NCBI GenBank assembly: GCA_023428805.1 | Contig: JAEYWW010000227.1 | Span: 1 to 12,368, forward strand | Source of the DNA: Armatimonadota bacterium | Lineage (GTDB): Bacteria; Armatimonadota; Fimbriimonadia; Fimbriimonadales; Fimbriimonadaceae | Length of the DNA: 12,368 bases | Direction: 5' to 3' | Shown here: positions 6,525 through 12,368 of the stretch, one piece after another | Layout: each line of letters starts with the position of its first letter | Position numbering within the stretch: the first letter of the stretch is position 1 | Made by a program: the position numbers and the translations under genes | The notes under the pieces: model-generated | Database searches by the model: none | Seen by the model: the letters and a program-made list of their open reading frames with translations, nothing else | What the model was told of the DNA's origin: nothing

Positions 6525-7475
6525 GTGGATGTGCTTTCAAGCATCATTGAGCTCCTTCAACCTCGGGCAGTGGGAGCGAAGCTGATTTCTGGAGCAGGAC
6601 GCTGGGGGGTTCAATACACCCCTTTTGATCGGCCCAGCTTCTGCACGGTTTTGAGCGGAAGCTGCCTGCTGAAGCTCAGCGATGCAAGGCCTTTTGTGCT
6701 CGCAGAGGGTGACTTCATCCTTCTGCCTTCGACCCCAGGCTTTGTCCTGTCCGGTTCACAAATGGTGAATCCAACGGTCATCGACGCCAAAGCCGCCTCC
6801 AGCTCAACGAGCGCCGTGCATCATGGCGACACAGGCTGCGAGCCCGATGTCAGGCTTCTTGGAGGCTACTTTGAGTTTGAATCCGTCGACTCGAACCTGC
6901 TGACCTCGCTCATGCCCAAGCTGATCCATGTCAAGGATTCCGAGAGCCTTTCAATCTTGGTGCGCCTCATCGCATCTGAAGTGAGCGGCAACCGACCCGG
7001 CCAGGATTTTGTGCTCCAGAAGCTTGTCGAGATTCTGCTGATCGAAGCCCTTCGATCAAGCCAGGGCATCGAAGCCTCCGCAGGACTGCTCCGCGGGCTC
7101 AGCGACGAGAGGCTTGCCGAAGCCATGCGCAAAATACATCATGACCCTGCCCACCCATGGAAAGTTGAGCAGCTTGCCGAAGTGTGCGCGCTTTCACGCT
7201 CCGCCTTTTTTGATCGATTCAATCGAGTTGTGGGAATTCCACCCATGCAGTATCTGTTCATCTGGCGCATGGCTCTCGCCAGAAAAATGCTGCAGAACGA
7301 CAACCACACCCTGGACGAAATCGCCCACCGCGTCGGCTATGTGTCACCGTGCACATTCAGCATGGCGTTCAGCCGCCACACAGGGCACTCCCCCAGCCGT
7401 TTTGCCAAAATCCATAAAGCCCAATTGACCCCGGGAAATGCCCTTGAGCAGGCTAAGGAATTGTCAAGGCAGTGA
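6525..7475 (+). CDS. AraC-family transcriptional regulator with cupin domain
   Basis: The 316-aa protein has an N-terminal cupin-type effector domain (about residues 1-195; SFCTVLSGSCLLKL and AEGDFILLPSTPGF resemble the Cupin_6/AraC_binding type) and a C-terminal AraC DNA-binding domain with two helix-turn-helix units at about 213-234 (VEQLAEVCALSRSAFFDRF) and 262-284 (LDEIAHRVGYVSPCTFSMAF). The GPxxF-type tail is present as GHSPSRFAK. It most likely senses a small molecule and controls the divergent SDR gene, as is common for this pairing. The start is taken as GTG 6525; GTG 6531 is also possible, and neither has a good Shine-Dalgarno. The last 23 bases overlap the end of the convergent RCC1-like gene. 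Confidence 0.88.
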   Translation: MDVLSSIIELLQPRAVGAKLISGAGRWGVQYTPFDRPSFCTVLSGSCLLKLSDARPFVLAEGDFILLPSTPGFVLSGSQMVNPTVIDAKAASSSTSAVHHGDTGCEPDVRLLGGYFEFESVDSNLLTSLMPKLIHVKDSESLSILVRLIASEVSGNRPGQDFVLQKLVEILLIEALRSSQGIEASAGLLRGLSDERLAEAMRKIHHDPAHPWKVEQLAEVCALSRSAFFDRFNRVVGIPPMQYLFIWRMALARKMLQNDNHTLDEIAHRVGYVSPCTFSMAFSRHTGHSPSRFAKIHKAQLTPGNALEQAKELSRQ

Positions 7476-8562
7476 ATTTGCTCACCTTCTTGGACATGGG
7501 GCCGGTTTTCGACCCATCCCCGGAGCCCGACCAGAGCAGGGCGCCGTTGGTCTTGACCAGAAATGTCGCGTAGCCCGAAGGAAATGCGGATGCGATCCCG
7601 GAGACTTTCGGCTTTTGGGGCGACATATTGTAGCCCCCGGTCTTGCCGATGCCGAGGCCGCCAAACCCATTGAAGCCCCAGTTGGTCACCGTGCCGTCCG
7701 TGTGGACAACGACGATGAAGCCCAAGCCCACGGCGACCTGCTTGGCTCCTGTGACTCCCTTGACCGCGACCGGAACAGATGCAAATCCATCCCTCTTTCC
7801 GTTGCCGAGCATCGAAGACGAGTTGCCGCCCCAGACCCATACTTTGCCATCCGAAGTGATCGCGGCGTTCGCGCCGTTGTCGTTTTTGTCCGCCGAAATC
7901 TGCCTGACCTTCTGCAGCCCTTTGACCTGCACCGGAGTGGCGATGCACCGTCCTGTCGTGCCCTGCCCGAGCTGGCCGACCGAATTGCATCCCCAAGCCC
8001 AGACCGTTCCGTCCTTGCGGAGCACGAGGGTTGATCTGCCTCCGACCGAGATCGCAGTGACATCGGTCAGCCCGCTTACCACCTTCGGCGAGCCATCCTC
8101 CTTGTCATCATCCTTGCCATCGCCGAGAACGCCATAGGTGTGCTGGCCCCATGTCAGCACTTTTCCGTCGCTGCGGAGCGCCGCCGCATGGTTCCAGCCG
8201 ATGCCAACTTGAACGATGTCCTCCAGCCCCGCAAGCGGCGTGGGCTGACTCGTGCGCCCCACGCCAGGGCCGAGGATGCTGTGGGCGGAGCTGCCCCAGG
8301 CCAGCACCGTGCCATCGGTCATCAGCGCAAGCACCTGGCTGGTCGTTGCATCAATCTGCCGGACTGGCCCCGGGAGCGACAAGCGGGCAAAGTTCACGGC
8401 CGGCACAGTGCGCCATTCATAACCCGGAAGCATATCGGGGCTGTTTCCGCCCGAGGCAAGCACACTCCCGTCGGACTTGACGAAGAATCTTGGACTTGCC
8501 CCGCTGACCTGCCAGGACGAAGCCAGCCCCACACAGGCACCGACGATCAGCGCGGAGAGCAT
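7453..8562 (-). CDS. Exported RCC1-like seven-blade propeller protein
   Basis: I place the start at ATG 8562 rather than at the upstream ATG 8601, because a signal-peptide-like segment (MLSALIVGACVGLASSWQVS) then sits at the N-terminus of a 369-aa protein. Seven RCC1-type units of about 50 residues follow, each marked by a VxxWG-x(7)-LGxG-like core, near residues 34, 86, 135, 187, 241, 292 and 342. The first and last are degenerate. Seven is the number needed to close an RCC1 beta-propeller. The third unit carries an Asp-rich insert (GDGKDDDKEDG, 147-157) that could bind calcium. Bacterial secreted RCC1-repeat proteins are usually of unknown function, probably binding proteins or surfaces. 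I see no enzyme residues and no sorting signal. It is convergent with the AraC-type gene and divergent from the DUF6265 gene. Confidence 0.8.
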   Translation of the reverse strand: MLSALIVGACVGLASSWQVSGASPRFFVKSDGSVLASGGNSPDMLPGYEWRTVPAVNFARLSLPGPVRQIDATTSQVLALMTDGTVLAWGSSAHSILGPGVGRTSQPTPLAGLEDIVQVGIGWNHAAALRSDGKVLTWGQHTYGVLGDGKDDDKEDGSPKVVSGLTDVTAISVGGRSTLVLRKDGTVWAWGCNSVGQLGQGTTGRCIATPVQVKGLQKVRQISADKNDNGANAAITSDGKVWVWGGNSSSMLGNGKRDGFASVPVAVKGVTGAKQVAVGLGFIVVVHTDGTVTNWGFNGFGGLGIGKTGGYNMSPQKPKVSGIASAFPSGYATFLVKTNGALLWSGSGDGSKTGPMSKKVSKFTALTIP

Positions 8563-8629
8563 GACCCGAGTGTAGCAGTGAAAAACTCCAGCGCTGTTCA
8601 ACGGGGGAACAGAGCGGGGAAAAAGTCGA

Positions 8630-8635
8630 TATTAT
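8630..8635 (+). promoter_or_regulatory. Possible -10 element close to the DUF6265-gene start
   Basis: TATTAT lies 8 bases before the ATG at 8644 inside an A/T-rich stretch that contrasts with the GC-rich surroundings. If used, transcription would begin at or next to the start codon, giving a leaderless or nearly leaderless mRNA. No convincing -35 element is visible, and no Shine-Dalgarno sits at normal distance; the nearest purine run, GCGGGGAAAA, ends about 20 bases upstream. Confidence 0.25.
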
Positions 8636-8643
8636 TAAAAAAA

Positions 8644-9540
8644 ATGCTGTGCAATCTCACACTCGTCGTCACTCTCGCCGCCCTCGGCGCAGCCTCCCCC
8701 CAAGATGGAGAGTTAAAGGCCCTGGAAGGGGAGTGGATTTTTCTGGAGGACCGGACCGAAGGGCGCACGCTCGAACAACTGAATCCGCCCATGAGCACGA
8801 AGTTCTCGATTCGGGCTGAAGAAGGGGCGGTGATTCTTGACAAAGGCCACGGCTCCGGCCATACCAACGTGCGCATCGCGCTGGACGGAACTCACACCGA
8901 TGTTCCCGGACAAGCCGGAGCATTTGTGCGGTATCGCGGTTCCTGGAAGGACGGCGTCTTCACCTACCAAGTCGAGTTCGCGCGCGAAGCAGGCGGAGCA
9001 TTGAGCGGCTTGATCCAACGGGAATTTCGCGTCGCAGAAGAGGGCCTTGTTGTGCGCTCAAACTTTCAGATGACGGAGGGTGTCTGGTCGGTGGGGCTGT
9101 ATCGACAGACAAAGGACATTCCGATGCCGACACCCGCCAAAGCGACGATCAACGATCTGGCGTGGATGGCCGGAAACTGGTCGGGCACGCGAGGAACGAC
9201 CGGACAGATCGCGTTCGAAGAGCTCTGGAGCCCGCCCAAAGGCGGGTCGATGTTCGCCATCTCGCGCACGATCAACCGCGACCAGCTTTCAGCGTTCGAA
9301 TACCTGCGCATTCTTGAGCGCGACGGAGGGTTGGTCTACACGGCGCAGCCCAACGGCGGCACGGCGACCGAGTTTGTGATGACGGAGTTTTCCAGCACGC
9401 GAGCCGTGTTCGACAATCCACGCCACGACTACCCAAAGCGAATCGTGTATGAGCTGACCAAAGGCGGCATGACCGCGACGATCGGGTTCGCGAAAGGCGG
9501 CACACCACGCAAATTAGAGTTCAAACGTGAGGAGATCTGA
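8644..9540 (+). CDS. Secreted protein with C-terminal DUF6265 domain
   Basis: A 298-aa protein with a probable signal peptide (residues 1 to about 18; hydrophobic LTLVVTLAALGAA). The first half (about 24-155) starts LKALEGEWIFLEDR and looks like a lipocalin-type beta-barrel domain of the kind found in TIGR03067-like planctomycete proteins. The second half (about 169-285) matches the DUF6265 pattern: DLAWMAGNWSGTRG, EELWSPPKGGSMFAISRT, FEYLRILERDGG and the FDNPRHDYPKRIVYEL block (256-271). The function of DUF6265 is unknown; the fold is probably a small barrel binding a lipid-like ligand. The open frame extends far upstream of 8644, but that part is antisense to the RCC1-like gene and has no protein character, so the ATG just before the signal peptide is chosen. 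The gene faces the CrtA-like gene with a 60-base gap and no clear terminator. Confidence 0.8.
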   Translation: MLCNLTLVVTLAALGAASPQDGELKALEGEWIFLEDRTEGRTLEQLNPPMSTKFSIRAEEGAVILDKGHGSGHTNVRIALDGTHTDVPGQAGAFVRYRGSWKDGVFTYQVEFAREAGGALSGLIQREFRVAEEGLVVRSNFQMTEGVWSVGLYRQTKDIPMPTPAKATINDLAWMAGNWSGTRGTTGQIAFEELWSPPKGGSMFAISRTINRDQLSAFEYLRILERDGGLVYTAQPNGGTATEFVMTEFSSTRAVFDNPRHDYPKRIVYELTKGGMTATIGFAKGGTPRKLEFKREEI

Positions 9541-9600
9541 GAATCCCGAAACATGACCTGGAGAACTCGCTCGGGGCGGCAATGATGACCAGCCGCACGG

Positions 9601-10311
9601 CTAGGCAGGTTGGATGAGCGGCACGTAGCCTGAGCGGCCCTGCCAGGTTCCGTGTTCCGAAAGCGGTTTGAACCGCATCGTTGCGAACTCGTGGTGAAAA
9701 CTGCGGCGATCATATTCCTTCATCGCCCGTGGATGCCGTTCTGGGCGTTCCACGGGGCTGTTTCCTTTCACCATTTCTGTCATCGCCTGTTGAGATGTCC
9801 AGATTGAGAATGTCGCCACTGATCGCGGATATCGAATGGCGGCCATGGCAAGAGTTGATTCGGGGTGATCGCGCACCAGCTCCTCGACGGGGCGTCCGTA
9901 GCGAATAAACCGAGGCAGTTCGGGGATTTTCATGCGCGCCAGTGTGTAGGCGGCAACCGGAGCCTGGGGATCGCCTTCCTCCACAAGTTCTGGCAAATCT
10001 GCAAGTTCGCGGACAGACCCCCATCTTCGCAGAAATGACATCCTCAGATGCCACCCGGTTCCCAAGGGCTGGCCCAAGCTTGTTTGGGCTAGGAAATCAT
10101 CGATCGCCGCCTCGTTCTCCCAAGCCGCAAACATTGCAAAGTTCCGCAGCTGCAGTCGATCTGGGGAGAGAATCGCCGCACCCAATCGCATCGCCGTCAT
10201 GCACTCAGCATGAACGAGCCCGGGAACCGCAGCCTGAGTGGGAGGACGGAGGAGCGCGGAAAGCGATTGAGAAGCCGGCAGCTTTGCCACGCCAAAGGTG
10301 AAGATTTCCAT
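9601..10311 (-). CDS. CrtA-like (spheroidene monooxygenase-like) protein
   Basis: A 236-aa protein built from two similar alpha+beta halves: LRNFAMFAAWENEAAIDDFL (residues 56-75) and SVATFSIWTSQQAMTEMV (164-181) are matching strand-helix blocks. With VAAYTLARMKIPELPRFIRYG (119-139), this pattern resembles the spheroidene monooxygenase (CrtA) family and related dimeric-barrel proteins. No carotenoid biosynthesis gene is near, so the carotenoid substrate of true CrtA should not be assumed. It follows the GH99-like gene after 25 bases on the same strand and is probably the last gene of that operon. Recognition is by memory of the family pattern, so the assignment is moderate. Confidence 0.6.
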   Translation of the reverse strand: MEIFTFGVAKLPASQSLSALLRPPTQAAVPGLVHAECMTAMRLGAAILSPDRLQLRNFAMFAAWENEAAIDDFLAQTSLGQPLGTGWHLRMSFLRRWGSVRELADLPELVEEGDPQAPVAAYTLARMKIPELPRFIRYGRPVEELVRDHPESTLAMAAIRYPRSVATFSIWTSQQAMTEMVKGNSPVERPERHPRAMKEYDRRSFHHEFATMRFKPLSEHGTWQGRSGYVPLIQPA

Positions 10312-10337
10312 GGGACGATCTGACAGAACTCCGCAGT

Positions 10338-11516
10338 TCAGTCTTCTCCAAACACCGCTTTCACCGCCTCCAGATACTTCATCTCGTTCACCTTATCCGG
10401 CTCCAGGTAACTGCCTTCGGTCCACTCATTCCAGCAGTTGATGTTGAGGACTCTCGGGCTTTTGGGATTGGAGTTGATCTTCTTCTTGGCCATTTCCAAA
10501 GCGGCTTGGAAATTCTCCGGCGTGTTGTTCGAGATGGTGTTCATGAACGGGTAGCCCACATTCTCGAACGGCTGGCTCTGGTCGGCACGGGGGCTGGAAT
10601 CCCAACCCATCGTCATGTTCGGGAAGTAGGGCAACTCAAAGCTCTGTTCCGCTCGCTCCCAAAATTCAAAATAGCGGTCTCGGACATAGTTGTAGTCGGT
10701 CGCCTGTTGAGGAAGGCCGACGTGATGAATCCAAACATAGGAAGTCACGGAATCGAATCCCAATTCCTTCGTCAGACTTTCAAGCTTCACGGGCTGCGAT
10801 TCGCCGGGCAGAATCACCCTGTCCCATACCACGCCATTCAAGTGCAGCCCTGGAAGCTTGGCGTCCCTCGCCTTCTGCCGGAATTTGTCGAGCGCCTTTC
10901 GCCTGGCCTCGACGCTCCCAAAACTTGAGATGAGCGCATTCAAATCGTAATAGGAGAAGTACGGCTTGCCGTCGATCTTCCAGTAGTTCTCGCGCCGAAA
11001 ATAATCTTTGATCAGGTGGTCGCAGATTCTGTCGAATCCTTCGGGAGTCACTTTTCCGGGAAAGACCAGCTTCGGAGGTGCTCCGCGTGTGTACGGCTGA
11101 ATTTCCAGCCAGTCGTGGTTCGCCCACATGAATGCGAACTTCAACCGCTTGTTGTTTTTGGCTTTGAGAAACCCTTCGTTGATCGGCCGATCCAGAAACG
11201 GGCCGTCATCGTAATGGTACCAATCGAAGATGAAGGCGTCGATCCCATGATCGGCGGCGGCATCAATCTTCCGTGCCATGACCTCGGGCTTGGACTCATC
11301 TTCATATCCCCAAAGCGGCACTTTGGGCTGCTGGTGCCCGGGGAACCTGGGCTTGGCACTCCTCACCAAATCCCACTCCGACCATTCCGCACCCTTCATC
11401 TGCGTGTTGCGCGGATCGCCGGGATGATAGTTGCCGAAGTAGTAGCAGGCAACAGTGATTGGTATTTCCTGCTTCATCTCAGGCATCGCGGTGGCGAAGA
11501 TCAAAGAGCCCAACAC
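10338..11516 (-). CDS. GH99/WbsX-like glycan-active protein
   Basis: A 392-aa protein resembling the Glyco_tran_WbsX / GH99-like TIM-barrel family. It begins with a barrel strand ITVACYYFGNYHPGD (residues 20-34) and continues with WSEWDLVRSAKPRFPGH, a block GIDAFIFDWYHYDDGPFLD (91-109), FAFMWANHDW (127-136) and, near the end, CWNEWTEGSYLEPD (361-374). In GH99 endo-alpha-mannosidases the WNEWxEG motif carries the two catalytic carboxylates; E364 and E367 occupy those places here. It may act on alpha-mannose-type or cell-envelope glycans. WbsX itself was named as a glycosyltransferase, so hydrolysis is not certain. The start is GTG 11516, which gives a short hydrophobic N-terminus (LGSLIFATA); ATG 11486 is the alternative. 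It lies 25 bases after the DinB-like gene on the same strand. Confidence 0.8.
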   Translation of the reverse strand: MLGSLIFATAMPEMKQEIPITVACYYFGNYHPGDPRNTQMKGAEWSEWDLVRSAKPRFPGHQQPKVPLWGYEDESKPEVMARKIDAAADHGIDAFIFDWYHYDDGPFLDRPINEGFLKAKNNKRLKFAFMWANHDWLEIQPYTRGAPPKLVFPGKVTPEGFDRICDHLIKDYFRRENYWKIDGKPYFSYYDLNALISSFGSVEARRKALDKFRQKARDAKLPGLHLNGVVWDRVILPGESQPVKLESLTKELGFDSVTSYVWIHHVGLPQQATDYNYVRDRYFEFWERAEQSFELPYFPNMTMGWDSSPRADQSQPFENVGYPFMNTISNNTPENFQAALEMAKKKINSNPKSPRVLNINCWNEWTEGSYLEPDKVNEMKYLEAVKAVFGED

Positions 11517-11541
11517 GGTCTCAGTATAGAACTTGGAAAAT

Positions 11542-12060
11542 CTATTCGTAACCGAGCTTCGGCACCCAATCGGTGTCGATGCCTCGCGCCATTAGCAGCT
11601 CCGAAAGCTGGCCGACATGTCCCTGAATGTGGCGCAGGTTCATGAGTTCGTGGGATAGCTTGCTCATGTTGGGATACCAACTGAACCCGGTCTCACCGCA
11701 GTCAAGATCGAGCGCATCCACCACGGGATCAATCATCGAGTCTACGAACCTGATGTACGACAAGGTGTCTTCCCGGCTGAAGGGCGCGACGCCATCGGGC
11801 AGTTCGTATGGTTCGACATACGCTGGATCAAGCCACATGGGCTCGAAATGGTCTCTCGGACGGTCTGGCCAGGGTTCGTAGGCGTGTTCATCCTGCGGAA
11901 GTTGAAGTTGGGTGAAAAACGCGGCATGAAGTGCGATCCGCCAGTAATAGCGCGGATATTCGCCGCTGGTCCAGAGGTCATCCGGGCACTTTTCGACGCA
12001 TTCGGCCAGCATCGCCATCGCTCCGTGATACTGCTCTTTCAGCGCGTCGCGAATCTCCAT
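11542..12060 (-). CDS. DinB-like metal-dependent four-helix protein
   Basis: A 172-aa protein of the DinB/YfiT-like four-helix-bundle superfamily. Metal-ligand histidines are visible at H45 (WRIALHAAFF) and at H144 and H148 (RHIQGHVGQLSELL), the typical one-plus-two arrangement. The N-terminus MEIRDALKEQYHGAMAMLAECVEKCPDDLW (residues 1-30 in sequence) begins in the normal first helix, so ATG 12060 is preferred over ATG 12099, which would overlap the divergent SGNH gene. Members include thiol-dependent S-transferases (bacillithiol, mycothiol) and many of unknown function; the substrate cannot be read from the sequence. It is likely the first gene of an operon with the GH99-like and CrtA-like genes. 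No Shine-Dalgarno is evident on this strand. Confidence 0.82.
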   Translation of the reverse strand: MEIRDALKEQYHGAMAMLAECVEKCPDDLWTSGEYPRYYWRIALHAAFFTQLQLPQDEHAYEPWPDRPRDHFEPMWLDPAYVEPYELPDGVAPFSREDTLSYIRFVDSMIDPVVDALDLDCGETGFSWYPNMSKLSHELMNLRHIQGHVGQLSELLMARGIDTDWVPKLGYE

Positions 12061-12066
12061 GATTCT

Positions 12067-12088
12067 GAGGAGGTTACCTATGCAGTAA
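12067..12088 (+). promoter_or_regulatory. Strong ribosome site followed by a two-codon ORF
   Basis: GAGGAGG (12067-12073) is a near-perfect Shine-Dalgarno. Six bases later comes ATG CAG TAA (12080-12088), a start codon at ideal spacing that reads only Met-Gln before a stop. The next in-frame ATG (12092), three bases after that stop, opens the SGNH hydrolase. The distance from the ribosome site to 12092 is 18 bases, which is too long for normal initiation. Reinitiation after the tiny ORF is one reading; a duplicated start region with a fortuitous ATG is another. Confidence 0.45.
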
Positions 12089-12091
12089 CCT
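12071..12091. promoter_or_regulatory. Perfect inverted repeat AGGTTAC-N7-GTAACCT between divergent genes
   Basis: AGGTTAC (12071-12077) and GTAACCT (12085-12091) are exact complements separated by CTATGCA. The repeat fills most of the 31 bases between the start codons of the DinB-like gene (12060) and the SGNH gene (12092), so a dimeric regulator bound here would affect both. In the plus-strand mRNA it would form a hairpin that includes the end of the Shine-Dalgarno and puts ATG 12080 in the loop. A directly repeated ACCTATG (12076-12082, 12088-12094) overlaps it. Confidence 0.5.
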
Positions 12092-12368
12092 ATGACCATG
12101 TTGGCCGCGCTCCTGATTCAGCTTCTGGCGACGCCCGTTCAGGAAACAAGGTTTGAGTCGGACATTGCCGCCTTTGAAAAGGCTGATCAGTCCCATCCAC
12201 CCAAGCCGGGCGGAGTCGTTTTCGTGGGGAGTTCGAGCATCCGCCTTTGGAAGACTCTGGCGGAAGACTTCCCCAACCACAACGTGATCAATCGGGGGTT
12301 CGGGGGCTCGTATCTCAGTGAATCAACCTTGGTCGCTCACCGGATTGTCACCCCCTCCAAGCCCAAGG
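12092..12368 (+). CDS. SGNH/GDSL-family hydrolase, cut by the right edge
   Basis: Only the first 92 codons are in the window and no stop is reached. After ATG ACC ATG, a probable signal peptide (LAALLIQLLATPVQ) is followed by an N-terminal helix and then GGVVFVGSSSIRLWKTLAED (residues 40-59), the block I of SGNH hydrolases with the nucleophile Ser in GSSS (Ser48 replaces the usual GDS arrangement). Block II follows as VINRGFGGS (65-73), with the oxyanion-hole Gly72. The GSSSIRLW...NRGFGGS spacing is characteristic of the lysophospholipase-L1/esterase-like branch often found in Planctomycetes and Verrucomicrobia. It is probably exported and may remove acyl groups from lipids or glycans. ATG 12092 and ATG 12098 are both possible starts. 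It is divergent from the DinB-like gene. Confidence 0.85.
   Translation, partial: MTMLAALLIQLLATPVQETRFESDIAAFEKADQSHPPKPGGVVFVGSSSIRLWKTLAEDFPNHNVINRGFGGSYLSESTLVAHRIVTPSKPK

Noticed and set aside
8140..8643. Upstream extension of the DUF6265 gene frame
   Set aside because: The extension is antisense to the RCC1-like gene and lacks protein character, whereas a signal peptide begins at 8644.
9592..9603. Terminator between the DUF6265 gene and the CrtA-like gene
   Set aside because: AGCC/GGCT around GCAC is a very short hairpin without a following T-run on either strand.
12061..12099. N-terminal extension of the DinB-like protein from ATG 12099
   Set aside because: The extra 13 residues are translated from the inverted repeat, overlap the SGNH start and fall outside the normal first helix of the family.

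Overview
The window is GC-rich bacterial DNA carrying mostly ordinary accessory genes, with one clear defence locus and several small DNA structures. The organism cannot be named from the sequence. A repeat family whose arms start with ATGGAGTGCG, an exported RCC1-type propeller protein, a DUF6265 protein and an SGNH hydrolase together suggest a member of the Planctomycetes/Verrucomicrobia group. This is an inference from remembered genome character, not from a search.

Left end (1-1040): there are no intact genes. It holds four short perfect palindromes in a row (2-86), a highly structured REP-like element with a second, partial copy (99-264), the headless C-terminal part of a sensor histidine kinase (minus strand, 338 to about 961), and a decayed tRNA-Ala(CGC) (about 974-1037). 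The tRNA remnant ends 6 bases before the stop codon of the restriction gene. This combination looks like the scar of a tRNA-targeted integration event.

Defence locus (1044-5462, minus strand): a two-gene Type III restriction-modification operon. Mod (beta-class adenine methyltransferase, 601 aa) comes first and Res (SF2 helicase plus PD-(D/E)XK nuclease, 869 aa) follows 3 bases later. Mod contains a 600-base tract of clearly lower GC exactly where the target recognition domain should lie, which suggests past exchange of DNA specificity.

Metabolic and regulatory pair (5674-7475): an SDR oxidoreductase and a divergent AraC-type regulator share a 65-base intergenic region. That region carries an 8-bp direct repeat with 21-bp periodicity, a likely operator.

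Right half (7453-12368): an exported seven-blade RCC1-like protein (minus strand) runs tail-to-tail into the AraC gene with a 23-base overlap. It is followed by a secreted protein with a C-terminal DUF6265 domain (plus strand). Next is a likely three-gene minus-strand operon encoding a DinB-like metalloprotein, a GH99/WbsX-like glycoside-active protein and a CrtA-like monooxygenase. A divergent, right-truncated SGNH hydrolase begins at 12092. The 31 bases between the DinB and SGNH start codons hold a strong Shine-Dalgarno sequence and a perfect 7-bp inverted repeat.

No clearly new multi-gene system is visible. The most unusual items are the palindrome array and REP-like element at the left end, the tRNA scar beside the restriction system, and the compact control region at 12067-12094.
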